From: Roseovarius sp. TE539
GTDB taxonomy: Bacteria; Pseudomonadota; Alphaproteobacteria; Rhodobacterales; Rhodobacteraceae
DNA length: 51,842 nt
Direction of reading: 5' to 3'
Assembly: GCF_003298505.1 (NCBI RefSeq)
Contig: NZ_QNGB01000025.1
Span: 1 to 51,842, forward strand
The position numbers were made by a program, and so were the translations under genes. How positions within the stretch are numbered: the stretch's first letter is position 1; the number at the start of each line of letters is the position of its first letter. Shown one piece after another: positions 8,919-16,768 of the stretch. The notes beneath the pieces were generated by a model that ran no database searches, had not been told where the DNA came from, and saw only the letters and a program-made list of their open reading frames with translations.

Positions 8919-11002
8919 CCTGATCTCCGATCCTGCGCAAGGGCCGGAAGCTCACGGCGAAACGGAACGCCGTCGGTCGCGGGCTCTCCCAGCTCGCGCG
9001 CGAAACGGTGCCCGCCATATACCGCCGCCGCGATGGTACCCGGTGCAAGGCAGTCTCCGATCCGCAGAAGCGTTGCGGGTTTGGCGTCCGGCCTGTCGTC
9101 GCTCAGCGCGGCAACCTCGTGAAACAGGCTGTCCGTCGCCGCGCGCATCGTCACCAGGACGGCCGTGCCGCAGGGCACCGTCTGCACCCGATCGGTGTAG
9201 ACGCACGAAAGATCGGCACTGTCCGCGCCCAGCCTGGCAAGATTGTGAAGCGGCACGATCCGAACCCCCATCTCCATCAGGCGGGTCTGGATCCGCTCCT
9301 GTTCCATGGTGTTGTGGGTCCAGTGCGAAACGTCGGCGGCGGGCGTCACGTAGGTCACGTCATGGCCGTCGTCCCGCAGCTTTTCGGCCATCAGGCCGGC
9401 CATGTAGTAATAATCGTCATCGAAAACGACAACCGGCCCTTGCGGAACCTTTCCGCCGCAGATGTCATCGGGTGTCATGATCCGCGCGCCGTCATCGGCG
9501 GTTATGGGCAGGCGGTTGGTTCGACCGACCCCGGAGCCGGCCCAGACCGACCCGGTGGCAAAGGCCACGTGATCAGCCCCGAAATCCAGCACCTCGTCGG
9601 CGCTCAGCGGACTTTCCAGATAGAGGGCCACGTTGGCCATCTGGCTGATCTGGTATTCACGGTAATCGGCCACCCGTTTCCAGGCCGAAAGGCCAGGCAG
9701 GCGGCTTTCCACGGCGACGCGCCCACCGACCGCGCGCCCGGCTTCGGCCAGCGTCACGTCATAGCCCCTCTGACCCAGGGCACGCGCGGCCTCCAGCCCG
9801 GCCGGCCCGGCCCCCACGATCAGCACGCTCTCATCCGCAGACTTCGGCGCGATACGTTCGGGGTGCCAACCCTTGCGCCATTCCTCGCCCATGGTCGGGT
9901 TCTGTGTGCAACGCATCGGGTGAACAAGGAAATCCGCTGTCACACAGATATTGCAGCCGATGCATTCGCGGATGTCTTCGGGCCGGCCCTCTTCAATCTT
10001 GCGGGGCAGGAACGGATCAGCGATGGACGGTCGCGCCGCACCGACAAAGTCCAGCACACCGTTGCGGACCAGCGACACCATCGTATCCGGAGAGGTAAAA
10101 CGCCCGACCCCGACCACCGGCTTGGAGGTCACGTCCTTGACCCACGAGATGTAGTCGGTCTGATACCCCTCTTGGGAAAAGCGCGAGGTGGCGCTGTCGT
10201 TTTCCCAACCACTCACGTTCACATCCCACAGGTCGGGCAGGTCGGCCAGGATCTCGACGATGGCACGCCCCTCCTCATCGGCGGAAATACCCTCCGCGCC
10301 CTGCATCTCGTCCACCGCCAGTCGCACCGCCACGGCGCAGGTGTCGCCTATGGCCTCCTTGGTATCCTCCAGAACCTCGCGCATCAGGCGGACGCGATTT
10401 TCCAGGGATCCGCCATATTCGTCCGTCCGGTCATTGCGGGTGGGCGAAAGGAAATGCATGAGTGTGGTCATGTCATGCCCGGCATAGACATAGACGATGT
10501 CGAACCCTGCCCTTCTGGACCGCAAGGCGGCGTTCACATGCATCTCGCGGAAGGCGCGGATATCGGCCTTGTCCATCGCGCGGGACTGAACAGGCTCAAG
10601 AAGATCAATGGGCCGCGCCGTGGGGCCCATCGGAATCTCGCGGCTGTAGTTGTTGGCCGCGCCCATGCCGAGATGTGCGGGTTCGATCCCTGCCAGAGCA
10701 CCGTGTTCATGAACCCGCTCGACCATGCGGGCGAGGACCGGAATGTCGCTGTCATCCCACAAACGGCTTTCAATGACGCCGCTCAGTTCGGATGTATGGT
10801 GGATCTCCACCTCCTCGGTGTTGACGACACCCCAGCCGCCCTCGGCCTTGACGCTGCGCATCTCGGCCATGCTGGACGGATATTGATGCCCCATGCCGTT
10901 GCAGTGCGGAACTTGGTAAAACCTGTTCGGAGCCGTCACGGGGCCAAGCCTGACCGGCTCGAAAAGAATGTCGTAACGCGGGTCACGGGACACGGCTTTC
11001 AT
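8915..11002 (-). CDS. TMADH-type flavoprotein, copy 3
   Basis: This 695-residue paralogue has the same architecture: the covalent-FMN Cys in FYQVPHC, a TIM barrel, the 4Fe-4S motif CIGCNIC with a fourth Cys in PMRCTQN, and then IVGAGPAGLEAA. As in copy 2, the TMADH Tyr60 position is Glu (NTEEVEI), and the segment LWDVNVSGWENDSATSRF is almost the same in both copies, which marks them as recent duplicates. The gene overlaps the end of the upstream TetR gene by ATGA (10999-11002) and its own stop overlaps the start of copy 2. Known members of the family oxidise tri- and dimethylamine and histamine. The true substrate here cannot be read off, and two Glu-type copies may form a hetero-oligomer or act on successive intermediates. 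Confidence 0.87.
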   Translation of the reverse strand: MKAVSRDPRYDILFEPVRLGPVTAPNRFYQVPHCNGMGHQYPSSMAEMRSVKAEGGWGVVNTEEVEIHHTSELSGVIESRLWDDSDIPVLARMVERVHEHGALAGIEPAHLGMGAANNYSREIPMGPTARPIDLLEPVQSRAMDKADIRAFREMHVNAALRSRRAGFDIVYVYAGHDMTTLMHFLSPTRNDRTDEYGGSLENRVRLMREVLEDTKEAIGDTCAVAVRLAVDEMQGAEGISADEEGRAIVEILADLPDLWDVNVSGWENDSATSRFSQEGYQTDYISWVKDVTSKPVVGVGRFTSPDTMVSLVRNGVLDFVGAARPSIADPFLPRKIEEGRPEDIRECIGCNICVTADFLVHPMRCTQNPTMGEEWRKGWHPERIAPKSADESVLIVGAGPAGLEAARALGQRGYDVTLAEAGRAVGGRVAVESRLPGLSAWKRVADYREYQISQMANVALYLESPLSADEVLDFGADHVAFATGSVWAGSGVGRTNRLPITADDGARIMTPDDICGGKVPQGPVVVFDDDYYYMAGLMAEKLRDDGHDVTYVTPAADVSHWTHNTMEQERIQTRLMEMGVRIVPLHNLARLGADSADLSCVYTDRVQTVPCGTAVLVTMRAATDSLFHEVAALSDDRPDAKPATLLRIGDCLAPGTIAAAVYGGHRFARELGEPATDGVPFRRELPALAQDRRSG

Positions 11003-11673
11003 CCCCCTTTTCCGGGCACCGGTGCCGGTGCGACATGTTGCGGGAATACAGTGTGAAGATAATCCCGGATCCGCGCCTTGGCGTCCTCGCGGGAGAATTC
11101 GCCGGGATAGATCAGGATATTGAGGCAGAATCCGTCATAAAGCCCCTCAAGCGTTTCCGCGACATGCTCGGGGTCGATCCCGTCATAGCCCCCTTCCGCG
11201 ACGATTTCCCGGCAAAGGACGGTCGAGACATTCCAGCGTTCCTCGTCGATCTCGGACATGATCGCGCGGTAGGCGGCACGATATCCCGCCTCGCCGTAGA
11301 AACCGAACCAGACCGCGAGCTTTTTTCGATTGCAGATGCTGGGGTGGTAATGCGCGTCGACGATGGCCAGAAGCTTGGCCTCTGGAGTCAACGCGGCGTT
11401 ACGGACCGAGCGGCGCCACTGATCCCGATGCTCCTCGGCCAGAAACCGCAGGGTTTCCTCGAACAACGTCTGCTTGTTCTTGAAATGGAAGTTCACGATA
11501 CCGATCGACATGCCCGCGAAGCTGGTCACTGTCGTCATGGTGGTGCCCGAGATGCCATATTTGCTGATCGACTCGATCGTCGCGTCGATCAATTGTCGGC
11601 GGCGGACTTCCTTCGAGGCCGTTCTGCCGGTTTTCTTCACGTCCTTCCCGGCTGTTTCACTGGACTCACTCAT
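10999..11673 (-). CDS. BetI-like TetR-family regulator
   Basis: This 224-residue regulator has an N-terminal helix-turn-helix at residues about 25-70 (RRRQLIDATIESISKYGISG, then MSIGIVNFHFKNKQTLFEE). The ligand-binding half includes RKKLAVWFGFYGEA, typical of the BetI-type TetR C-terminal domain. BetI relatives repress choline/betaine and other amine genes and release DNA on binding their quaternary or tertiary amine ligand. The gene lies between the ABC-transporter ATPase (44 bases upstream) and the TMADH genes (ATGA overlap downstream), all on one strand. It is therefore probably co-transcribed with, and autoregulates, the amine operon. The ribosome-binding site is weak (GAAAGAG). Confidence 0.88.
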   Translation of the reverse strand: MSESSETAGKDVKKTGRTASKEVRRRQLIDATIESISKYGISGTTMTTVTSFAGMSIGIVNFHFKNKQTLFEETLRFLAEEHRDQWRRSVRNAALTPEAKLLAIVDAHYHPSICNRKKLAVWFGFYGEAGYRAAYRAIMSEIDEERWNVSTVLCREIVAEGGYDGIDPEHVAETLEGLYDGFCLNILIYPGEFSREDAKARIRDYLHTVFPQHVAPAPVPGKGG

Positions 11674-11717
11674 TCTCTTTCACTTTCGCTGGTCATTCAT
11701 GGTGCGCAGGACGTAAC

Positions 11718-12815
11718 TCAATCCGACGTCAGCACAACAACTGATGCCTCACTCCAGTTGAGCCAGACAGGCCCGGTTGCATCCGTGCCGATCGTGGCGC
11801 CTTCCCGGTTCTGGGCGGACACCGCAACAGGCTGATCAAGACCATCCAGTTTCACGAAAAAATGGCTCCGTTCGCCCAGATAGGCCGCATTCTCGAGCGA
11901 TCCCTGAACGGAAATGCCGCTGTCCAGCGGAGCATCCGCAGTCAATTCCAGCTTTTCCGGACGGATGGCGATCTGCACGCTCTCCCCCTCGACGTAGCGT
12001 CGATCCCGTGCTGGCGCATTGATCCGCCCGAGTCCCGCCGCCTCGACCTCGACCCTGGCACCGTTCACACCGGACACTTTCGCGTCGAAGAAATTCATCG
12101 TCCCGATGAACGATGCCACCTCGCGATTGTGCGGTGTCTCGTATAGGCCCGAGGGCGTATCAAGCTGCAGGACACGGCCCTGGGACATCACGGCGATTCT
12201 GTCCGACAGGGTCAGCGCCTCTTCCTGGTCGTGGGTGACGAAGACGAAAGTGATGCCGACTGTCCGCTGCAATGCACGCAATTCAAGTTGCATCTGTTCG
12301 CGCAATTGCTTGTCGAGCGCGCCCAGCGGCTCATCCAGGAGCAGCACTTTCGGCCGGAGGATCAGCGCCCTCGCCAGCGCGATCCTTTGCCTCTGTCCAC
12401 CCGAGAGCTCATTCGCCCTTCGGTCACCGAAACCGGGCAGCTTGATGAGCTCAAGCATCTCCTCGACCAGATCGTGACGCCTGTTTCGGGAAAGCCGCTG
12501 CTTGCGCAGCCCGTAGGCGATGTTGTCACGCACGTTGAGATGCGGAAAGATCGCGTAGTTCTGGAAGACCATGTTCACCGGCCGCATGTGCGGCGGCACG
12601 TCCGACATGGGCTGCCCGTCGATGAATATCTCTCCGCCCGTCGGCGCCTCGAACCCCGCAAGCATCCGCAAGAGGGTCGTCTTGCCGCAGCCCGAAGACC
12701 CCAGCAAAGAGAAGAACTCGCCATGTCCGATCTCTATCGAAACGCTGTCGATGGCCTGCACCTTGCCGAAATGCTTGTCGACCTTGCGGATTGAAATGAA
12801 CGCGTCCTCGGTCAC
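11718..12815 (-). CDS. PotA-like ABC transporter ATPase
   Basis: This 365-residue ATPase belongs to the spermidine/putrescine/iron/thiamine (PotA/FbpC) subfamily. Walker A is GSSGCGKTT (about 42-50), the signature is LSGGQRQRIALARAL, Walker B is VLLLDEPLGALD, and the H-loop follows in VFVTHDQEEAL. The C-terminal TOBE regulatory domain covers about 280-365. I chose the GTG at 12815, which overlaps the permease stop as GTGA and gives the usual VTEDAFISIRKVDKHFG beginning. A much longer open frame upstream only shadows the permease gene. It energises the importer formed with the two permeases and binding protein upstream. Confidence 0.92.
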   Translation of the reverse strand: MTEDAFISIRKVDKHFGKVQAIDSVSIEIGHGEFFSLLGSSGCGKTTLLRMLAGFEAPTGGEIFIDGQPMSDVPPHMRPVNMVFQNYAIFPHLNVRDNIAYGLRKQRLSRNRRHDLVEEMLELIKLPGFGDRRANELSGGQRQRIALARALILRPKVLLLDEPLGALDKQLREQMQLELRALQRTVGITFVFVTHDQEEALTLSDRIAVMSQGRVLQLDTPSGLYETPHNREVASFIGTMNFFDAKVSGVNGARVEVEAAGLGRINAPARDRRYVEGESVQIAIRPEKLELTADAPLDSGISVQGSLENAAYLGERSHFFVKLDGLDQPVAVSAQNREGATIGTDATGPVWLNWSEASVVVLTSD

Positions 12816-13633
12816 GTGTCGTGCCCCTTGACCGCGCCCGGCTGGGCGCCTCGGTTGATCCACTGTCCCAGAAAGACCAGCACGAACGACATCGCGATGA
12901 TCATCGAGGCCAGCGCGAGGATGGACGGAAATTCCTGCGGGAAGCGAAGCTGCCCCCAGATATACATCGGCAATGTCGGCTGCGTGCCACTCAGGAAGAA
13001 GGCCATGATGAATTCGTCGAACGATACCGTGAAGGTCAGCATCAGGCTTGCCACCACACCGGGGAAGACCATCGGGAACGTGACCCGCCAGAAGGTCCAC
13101 CATGCGTTCTCTCCCAGGTCTGCCGAGGCCTCCTCGATCGCCCGGTCGAACCCCTCGAAGCGCGGGATCAGCGTGGCCACCGAAAACGGCAAGCAAATGA
13201 TCATGTGCCCGATCGCCACGGTATAAAGCGAAAGCGGCACACCCAGCTGGCTCAGCAGGACCAGAAGTGCAACGCCGAAGATGATGAGCGGAACCACCAG
13301 CGGCAGCATGATGAATCCCACAAGGGTTCCGCGGCCCGGAATCCGGTAGCGCGTGATGGCCTTGGCCGCGAAAATACCCATCGCGGTGGACAGCACGGCC
13401 ACCACCACACCGATCCGCACACTGTTCATCAACGCGTTCCAGACCGGTTCGCGCTGGAACAGTTCAACATACCACTTGAACGTGAACTCCTTGAGCGGAA
13501 ACCGGACGTAAAGCGAGTCGTTGAAACTGAACAGCGGAAGGAACAGGACCGGCGCGTAAAGCGCGATCAGGAAGATGACGGCATAAAGCTGAAGCGGTCG
13601 GTTCGGGCGTTTTATGTAGGTATCCGAGCTCAT
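12812..13633 (-). CDS. PotC-like ABC transporter permease
   Basis: This 273-residue inner-membrane permease has about six hydrophobic segments. The cytoplasmic EAA loop reads EEASADLGENAWWTFWRVTFP, with an unusual Glu-rich start but the conserved Gly. It resembles PotC of polyamine transporters in length and order. The start at 13633 overlaps the stop of the partner permease (ATGA), and the stop overlaps the ATPase start (GTGA), so the three genes are translationally coupled. A longer upstream open frame merely shadows the other permease. Substrate class: polyamine or a related cationic amine, from family resemblance only. Confidence 0.9.
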   Translation of the reverse strand: MSSDTYIKRPNRPLQLYAVIFLIALYAPVLFLPLFSFNDSLYVRFPLKEFTFKWYVELFQREPVWNALMNSVRIGVVVAVLSTAMGIFAAKAITRYRIPGRGTLVGFIMLPLVVPLIIFGVALLVLLSQLGVPLSLYTVAIGHMIICLPFSVATLIPRFEGFDRAIEEASADLGENAWWTFWRVTFPMVFPGVVASLMLTFTVSFDEFIMAFFLSGTQPTLPMYIWGQLRFPQEFPSILALASMIIAMSFVLVFLGQWINRGAQPGAVKGHDT

Positions 13634-14562
13634 GAGATGCGCTTTCTGACGAACAGGGTGAGAAGTATGAAGACGGCGCAGATGAAGGCGATGGCCAGCA
13701 TCAGGATTATCGAGAGCGTCGCGCCCATCGGCCAGTCGTTGATCGGGCCAAACTGTTTCTGGATCAGGTTGCCGATCATCGCGCCGTCCGGCCCACCCAG
13801 AAGCGCGGGGGTGATGTAGTCTCCCGTCGTGGGGATGAAGATCAGCAGGCTGGCCGAAATCACCCCAGGCAGGGACAGCGGAAGCGTGACCCGCAGGAAC
13901 CGCATGACCGGACCGTCGCCAAGATCGGTCGCGGCCTCGAGCAGAGAGCGGTCGATCTTCTCGAGTGACACGTAAAGCGGCAGGATCGCGAACGCGGCCC
14001 AGGCATGCGCCAGCGTGATGATCACCGCGGACTGGCTGTAAAGCAGGAATTCGAGCGGCTTTTCGATAACTCCCACCGATATCAGGGCCGAGTTTATGAC
14101 CCCCTCGTAACCCAGCACCACCTTCCACGCGAAGACACGCAGCAGGTAGCTGGTCCAGAACGGAAGCGTCATCAGCACAATCCACATCATCTTGTTGCGA
14201 TGCACATGGAAAGCCACGTAATAGGCCATCGGGTAACACAGGATGACGGTCGCGACCGTGGCGATGCCCGACATCCGCAAGGATCGTTCAAGCAGGGCAC
14301 CGTAGATGGGCCGCTCCATTGCCTCGCGGTAGTTGTTCAGGGTCGGGGTGGTATCGAATTCAAAACCAACCGGGGTCCAGAAGCTCATCACCAGCAGGAT
14401 GGCAAAGGGCAACAGGATCATGATCGACATGAACAACAATGTCGGGGACAAAAGGCTCAGCCCGCGAAGTGTTTCGGAGCCGTGCAAAAGGCTTGTCAAC
14501 CGACCGGGCCGCGCCTGCCGGATGCCCGGCGCCTCGGTCTCTGGAAGTGTCTGATCACTCAT
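13630..14562 (-). CDS. PotB-like ABC transporter permease
   Basis: This 310-residue permease has a 40-residue cytoplasmic N-terminus, then a first membrane helix (SPTLLFMSIMILLPFAILLV) and about five more. The EAA loop is LEAATDLGDGPVMRFLRVTLP. The segment FIPTTGDYITPALLGG is characteristic of PotB-type permeases. It forms the heterodimeric channel with the PotC-like partner. It is separated from the binding-protein gene by about 120 bases containing a strong hairpin, while all downstream genes are tightly coupled. Confidence 0.9.
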   Translation of the reverse strand: MSDQTLPETEAPGIRQARPGRLTSLLHGSETLRGLSLLSPTLLFMSIMILLPFAILLVMSFWTPVGFEFDTTPTLNNYREAMERPIYGALLERSLRMSGIATVATVILCYPMAYYVAFHVHRNKMMWIVLMTLPFWTSYLLRVFAWKVVLGYEGVINSALISVGVIEKPLEFLLYSQSAVIITLAHAWAAFAILPLYVSLEKIDRSLLEAATDLGDGPVMRFLRVTLPLSLPGVISASLLIFIPTTGDYITPALLGGPDGAMIGNLIQKQFGPINDWPMGATLSIILMLAIAFICAVFILLTLFVRKRIS

Positions 14563-14638
14563 TCGGGGCTATCCAACCTGTCGCAACCGGGCACGCGAAC
14601 CACCGGGGTTTCTCCGGGGCCGCAGGGATGCATTACGA

Positions 14639-14671
14639 GGCCGGCACCTGCCCGGGCAGACGGTGCCGGCC
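14639..14671 (-). terminator. Intra-operon hairpin between binding protein and permeases
   Basis: A perfect 10-base inverted repeat (GGCCGGCACC at 14639-14648, GGTGCCGGCC at 14662-14671) with a 13-base loop lies 14 bases beyond the binding-protein stop. No strong U-run follows on the minus strand. Such structures after binding-protein genes usually stabilise the upstream message or partly terminate, giving more binding protein than permease. Confidence 0.65.
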
Positions 14672-14685
14672 TGTTTCGTGTTGGA

Positions 14686-15810
14686 TCAGAAGCCCGCCTT
14701 GATCTCTTCGAAGGTCGAATTCATCTTGGTTTCCCATTCCTGGGTCTGCGGGATCTGGAAGTGACCGGCATTCAGGATATCGCTGGGATTGCTGCTCAGC
14801 CCGAGACTGACCAGCGTTTCCTCATCGAACTGTTCGAACGATCTCGCGTTGGAGTGACCGTATCCATAATCGTTGATCATGAACTTGCCCGATTCCACGC
14901 TCAGCAGGGAATCGATGACGTCATAGGCCCGATCGAGATTCGGCGCGTCCTTGTGGACCATCAGACCGCAAACCCATGTCAGGGCGCCTTCCTTGGGGGA
15001 CGCGAACTTGACGGGCACGTCTTCCGCCTTGAGCAGCGTGGCTGAACTGTTCCACGTCATCGCGGCCACCATTTCGCCCGAGGCCAACGCCTGTTCCAGC
15101 GTCGTGGTGTCGTCAGTATAGGTGCGGATCAGCGGGCGCTGTTTCCGCATAACCGCCGCGATCTTGTCAAATGCCTCCGGTGTGTCCAGGTTCTCGAAAT
15201 CCACGCCGGCCTTGATGGCACCGACCCACCAGGCATCCCCGCCCGAGGCAAGACTGCCCAGACGGCCCTTGTAACGCTCGTCCCAAAGCATGTCCCAGCT
15301 TTCCTCGCCCTCAAGCTCGTAGAGGTCGGTTCGATAGGTGATCGAGGTCTGTCCCCAGTCGAAGGGCGCCAGCCATACATTGCCGCCTTCCGCGTCATTG
15401 CCGGGCATGTTCACCAGATCGGGCATGACATCCGCCCAGTTGGACAGGCGTGATGTGTCGATCGGCTGGAAAAGACCCGTCTTCACCCAGCGTGGCAAGG
15501 CCTGGTTGCAAGGATGCGAGACATCTACAACGAAACCGCCACGCATTTTGGTCAGGGCCTCCTCGGAGCCGCCGAAAACCGAAAAGTTCGGCAGGTCGCC
15601 GTGCTTTTCCTTGTAAGGCACGAACAGCTCGGGGATATCGTAACCACCCCAGGTGAAATAGGTGGCGTGATCTTCCGAGGCGGCGCCGGCCATGCGCGAT
15701 GTCAGAGGCAACGACATCACGCCGACCCCCGCGCCCAGCAATGACCTTGTAAAGGCGCGCCGGCTCATCTTGCCTTCCTTGAGTGATCCCAGTTGATCGA
15801 GGATATCCAT
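14686..15810 (-). CDS. PotD/PotF-like periplasmic binding protein
   Basis: This 374-residue extracellular solute-binding protein is of the spermidine/putrescine type. The N-terminus carries a twin-arginine export signal (SRRAFTRSLLGAGVGV) with cleavage expected near AGAAS. The mature part starts with ATYFTWGGYDIPEL, the usual first strand of PotD/F proteins, and contains VWLAPFDWGQTSITYRTD in the hinge region. I chose the ATG at 15810, which has GGGAG about ten bases upstream. An earlier in-frame ATG would add a long arginine-rich leader. It is the first gene of the amine operon and delivers substrate to the PotB/C/A-like transporter. Ligand identity is unknown, but the downstream enzymes argue for a methylated or other cationic amine. 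Confidence 0.9.
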   Translation of the reverse strand: MDILDQLGSLKEGKMSRRAFTRSLLGAGVGVMSLPLTSRMAGAASEDHATYFTWGGYDIPELFVPYKEKHGDLPNFSVFGGSEEALTKMRGGFVVDVSHPCNQALPRWVKTGLFQPIDTSRLSNWADVMPDLVNMPGNDAEGGNVWLAPFDWGQTSITYRTDLYELEGEESWDMLWDERYKGRLGSLASGGDAWWVGAIKAGVDFENLDTPEAFDKIAAVMRKQRPLIRTYTDDTTTLEQALASGEMVAAMTWNSSATLLKAEDVPVKFASPKEGALTWVCGLMVHKDAPNLDRAYDVIDSLLSVESGKFMINDYGYGHSNARSFEQFDEETLVSLGLSSNPSDILNAGHFQIPQTQEWETKMNSTFEEIKAGF

Positions 15811-16053
15811 GATTGGTCGTCTCCCTGTTGTTAAGCCGGCTCGCACCGGCTGAATTTCGCTCGGCAACGCTTCGCGGCTGCCTTTTGCGGTGCGCTCCGA
15901 TTGCGGATTGTCACACCGGAATATCCGGAACAGCACCCTGACCAGCCCATCCGGATGGCCGCGCACTATTTGAATATTCATTCATTGAATGGCTTGATTT
16001 CCCCTTGGAGTCAACAAAACCTTTCAATGCGGCATGGCGTCGCTGACCGCAGA
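15811..16053 (-). promoter_or_regulatory. Upstream region of the amine operon
   Basis: This 243-base gap is more A+T-rich towards 15970-16020. On the minus strand a TTGACT at 16009-16014 could be a -35 box, with a poor -10 about 17 bases on. The palindrome GAATATTC and the A+T-rich repeats around it (about 15969-15989) are candidates for binding by the BetI-like regulator. A small hairpin (GCCGG/CCGGC) lies near 15836-15851. None of these is proven. Confidence 0.35.
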
Positions 16054-16689
16054 TCAGGAAATCTCTGCCTCCAGCCCGCGCAGAATGACATCAAGGCCGA
16101 AATCGAAATCAGCGTCCGTGTCGGAGCGTCCAATCTCGTCAATCAGGCTTTTCATGACAGGAAAGTCACCATCCGACAGGCTGCGGGCAAACGCCTCCCG
16201 GTCGGTCGGATCGAAGGGCTCCAGCCAGCCCGTGATCTCGTCCACGGCGAAGGCTTCGGTGTAGGTCAACAAGAGCCGGACCGCCCGCACGGTCTTCTGC
16301 GGCGGAAACCCGGCCCGTTGAAGGGTCGCGTGAAAGGCTTCTTGCACCCGGTGTTCTGCCGGTATCCAGTCCTCGTACAGTTCATAGACGCGAAACGCGC
16401 CGGGGTGACGGCGGGCCAGCAGGCGCAGACCGTTGCAAAGTTTGCGGAGATCCTCGCGCCAGTCCGGGCCCGGGGCAGGTACGTCGTAAGTTTCCATCAA
16501 TGCCTGCAGGACATCCTTTATCAGGGCCCCTCGGTTCGCGTGGTAGTGATAAAGGGCCATGGGATCGACCCCCAGGTCAGCCGCGAGCTTGCGCATGCTG
16601 AATGCTTTCTCGCCTTCCCTGTCCAACAGCCGCATCGCTGCTTCGACGATGCAATCCCGCGATAGGCGGCCCCGTCCTGCCATGTACAT
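16054..16689 (-). CDS. TetR-family repressor of the amine oxidase gene
   Basis: This 211-residue regulator has an N-terminal helix-turn-helix at residues about 10-55 (IVEAAMRLLDREGEKAFSMR, then LAADLGVDPMALYHYHANRG). Its C-terminal domain resembles the tetracycline-repressor type (LLARRHPGAFRVYELYEDW). It is transcribed divergently from the amine oxidase gene across a 79-base gap that holds two near-identical palindromes, the usual arrangement for a local TetR repressor controlling its neighbour and itself. An inducing ligand, perhaps an amine or its aldehyde, is inferred from the neighbour only. Confidence 0.85.
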   Translation of the reverse strand: MYMAGRGRLSRDCIVEAAMRLLDREGEKAFSMRKLAADLGVDPMALYHYHANRGALIKDVLQALMETYDVPAPGPDWREDLRKLCNGLRLLARRHPGAFRVYELYEDWIPAEHRVQEAFHATLQRAGFPPQKTVRAVRLLLTYTEAFAVDEITGWLEPFDPTDREAFARSLSDGDFPVMKSLIDEIGRSDTDADFDFGLDVILRGLEAEIS

Positions 16690-16768
16690 ACCTCCTTCGC
16701 GTTGACTTTTTCTACGGTGTAGAGTAAAAGCCTTCTACGCCGTAGAGTAATTATATGGGAGATGCCCG
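16690..16768 (+). promoter_or_regulatory. Amine-oxidase promoter with double TetR operator
   Basis: Two copies of an 18-base sequence occur: TTCTACGGTGTAGAGTAA and TTCTACGCCGTAGAGTAA, starting at 16710 and 16733. Each holds a 13-base palindrome (TCTAC-N3-GTAGA at 16711-16723 and 16734-16746). A TTGACT -35 box (16702-16707) and a TAAAAG -10-like box (16725-16730) are 17 bases apart, so the first operator fills the promoter spacer and the second lies at the likely transcript start. GGGAG follows as the ribosome-binding site for the ATG at 16769. Confidence 0.8.

Noticed and set aside
9008..11056. A 682-residue plus-strand open frame opposite the third TMADH-type gene
   Set aside because: The same kind of antisense shadow with biased composition; the minus-strand gene has all catalytic motifs.
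15811..15981. A longer N-terminus for the Pot-like binding protein
   Set aside because: The extra 57 residues are Arg-rich and unlike a signal peptide, whereas ATG 15810 has a ribosome-binding site and starts a twin-arginine signal.
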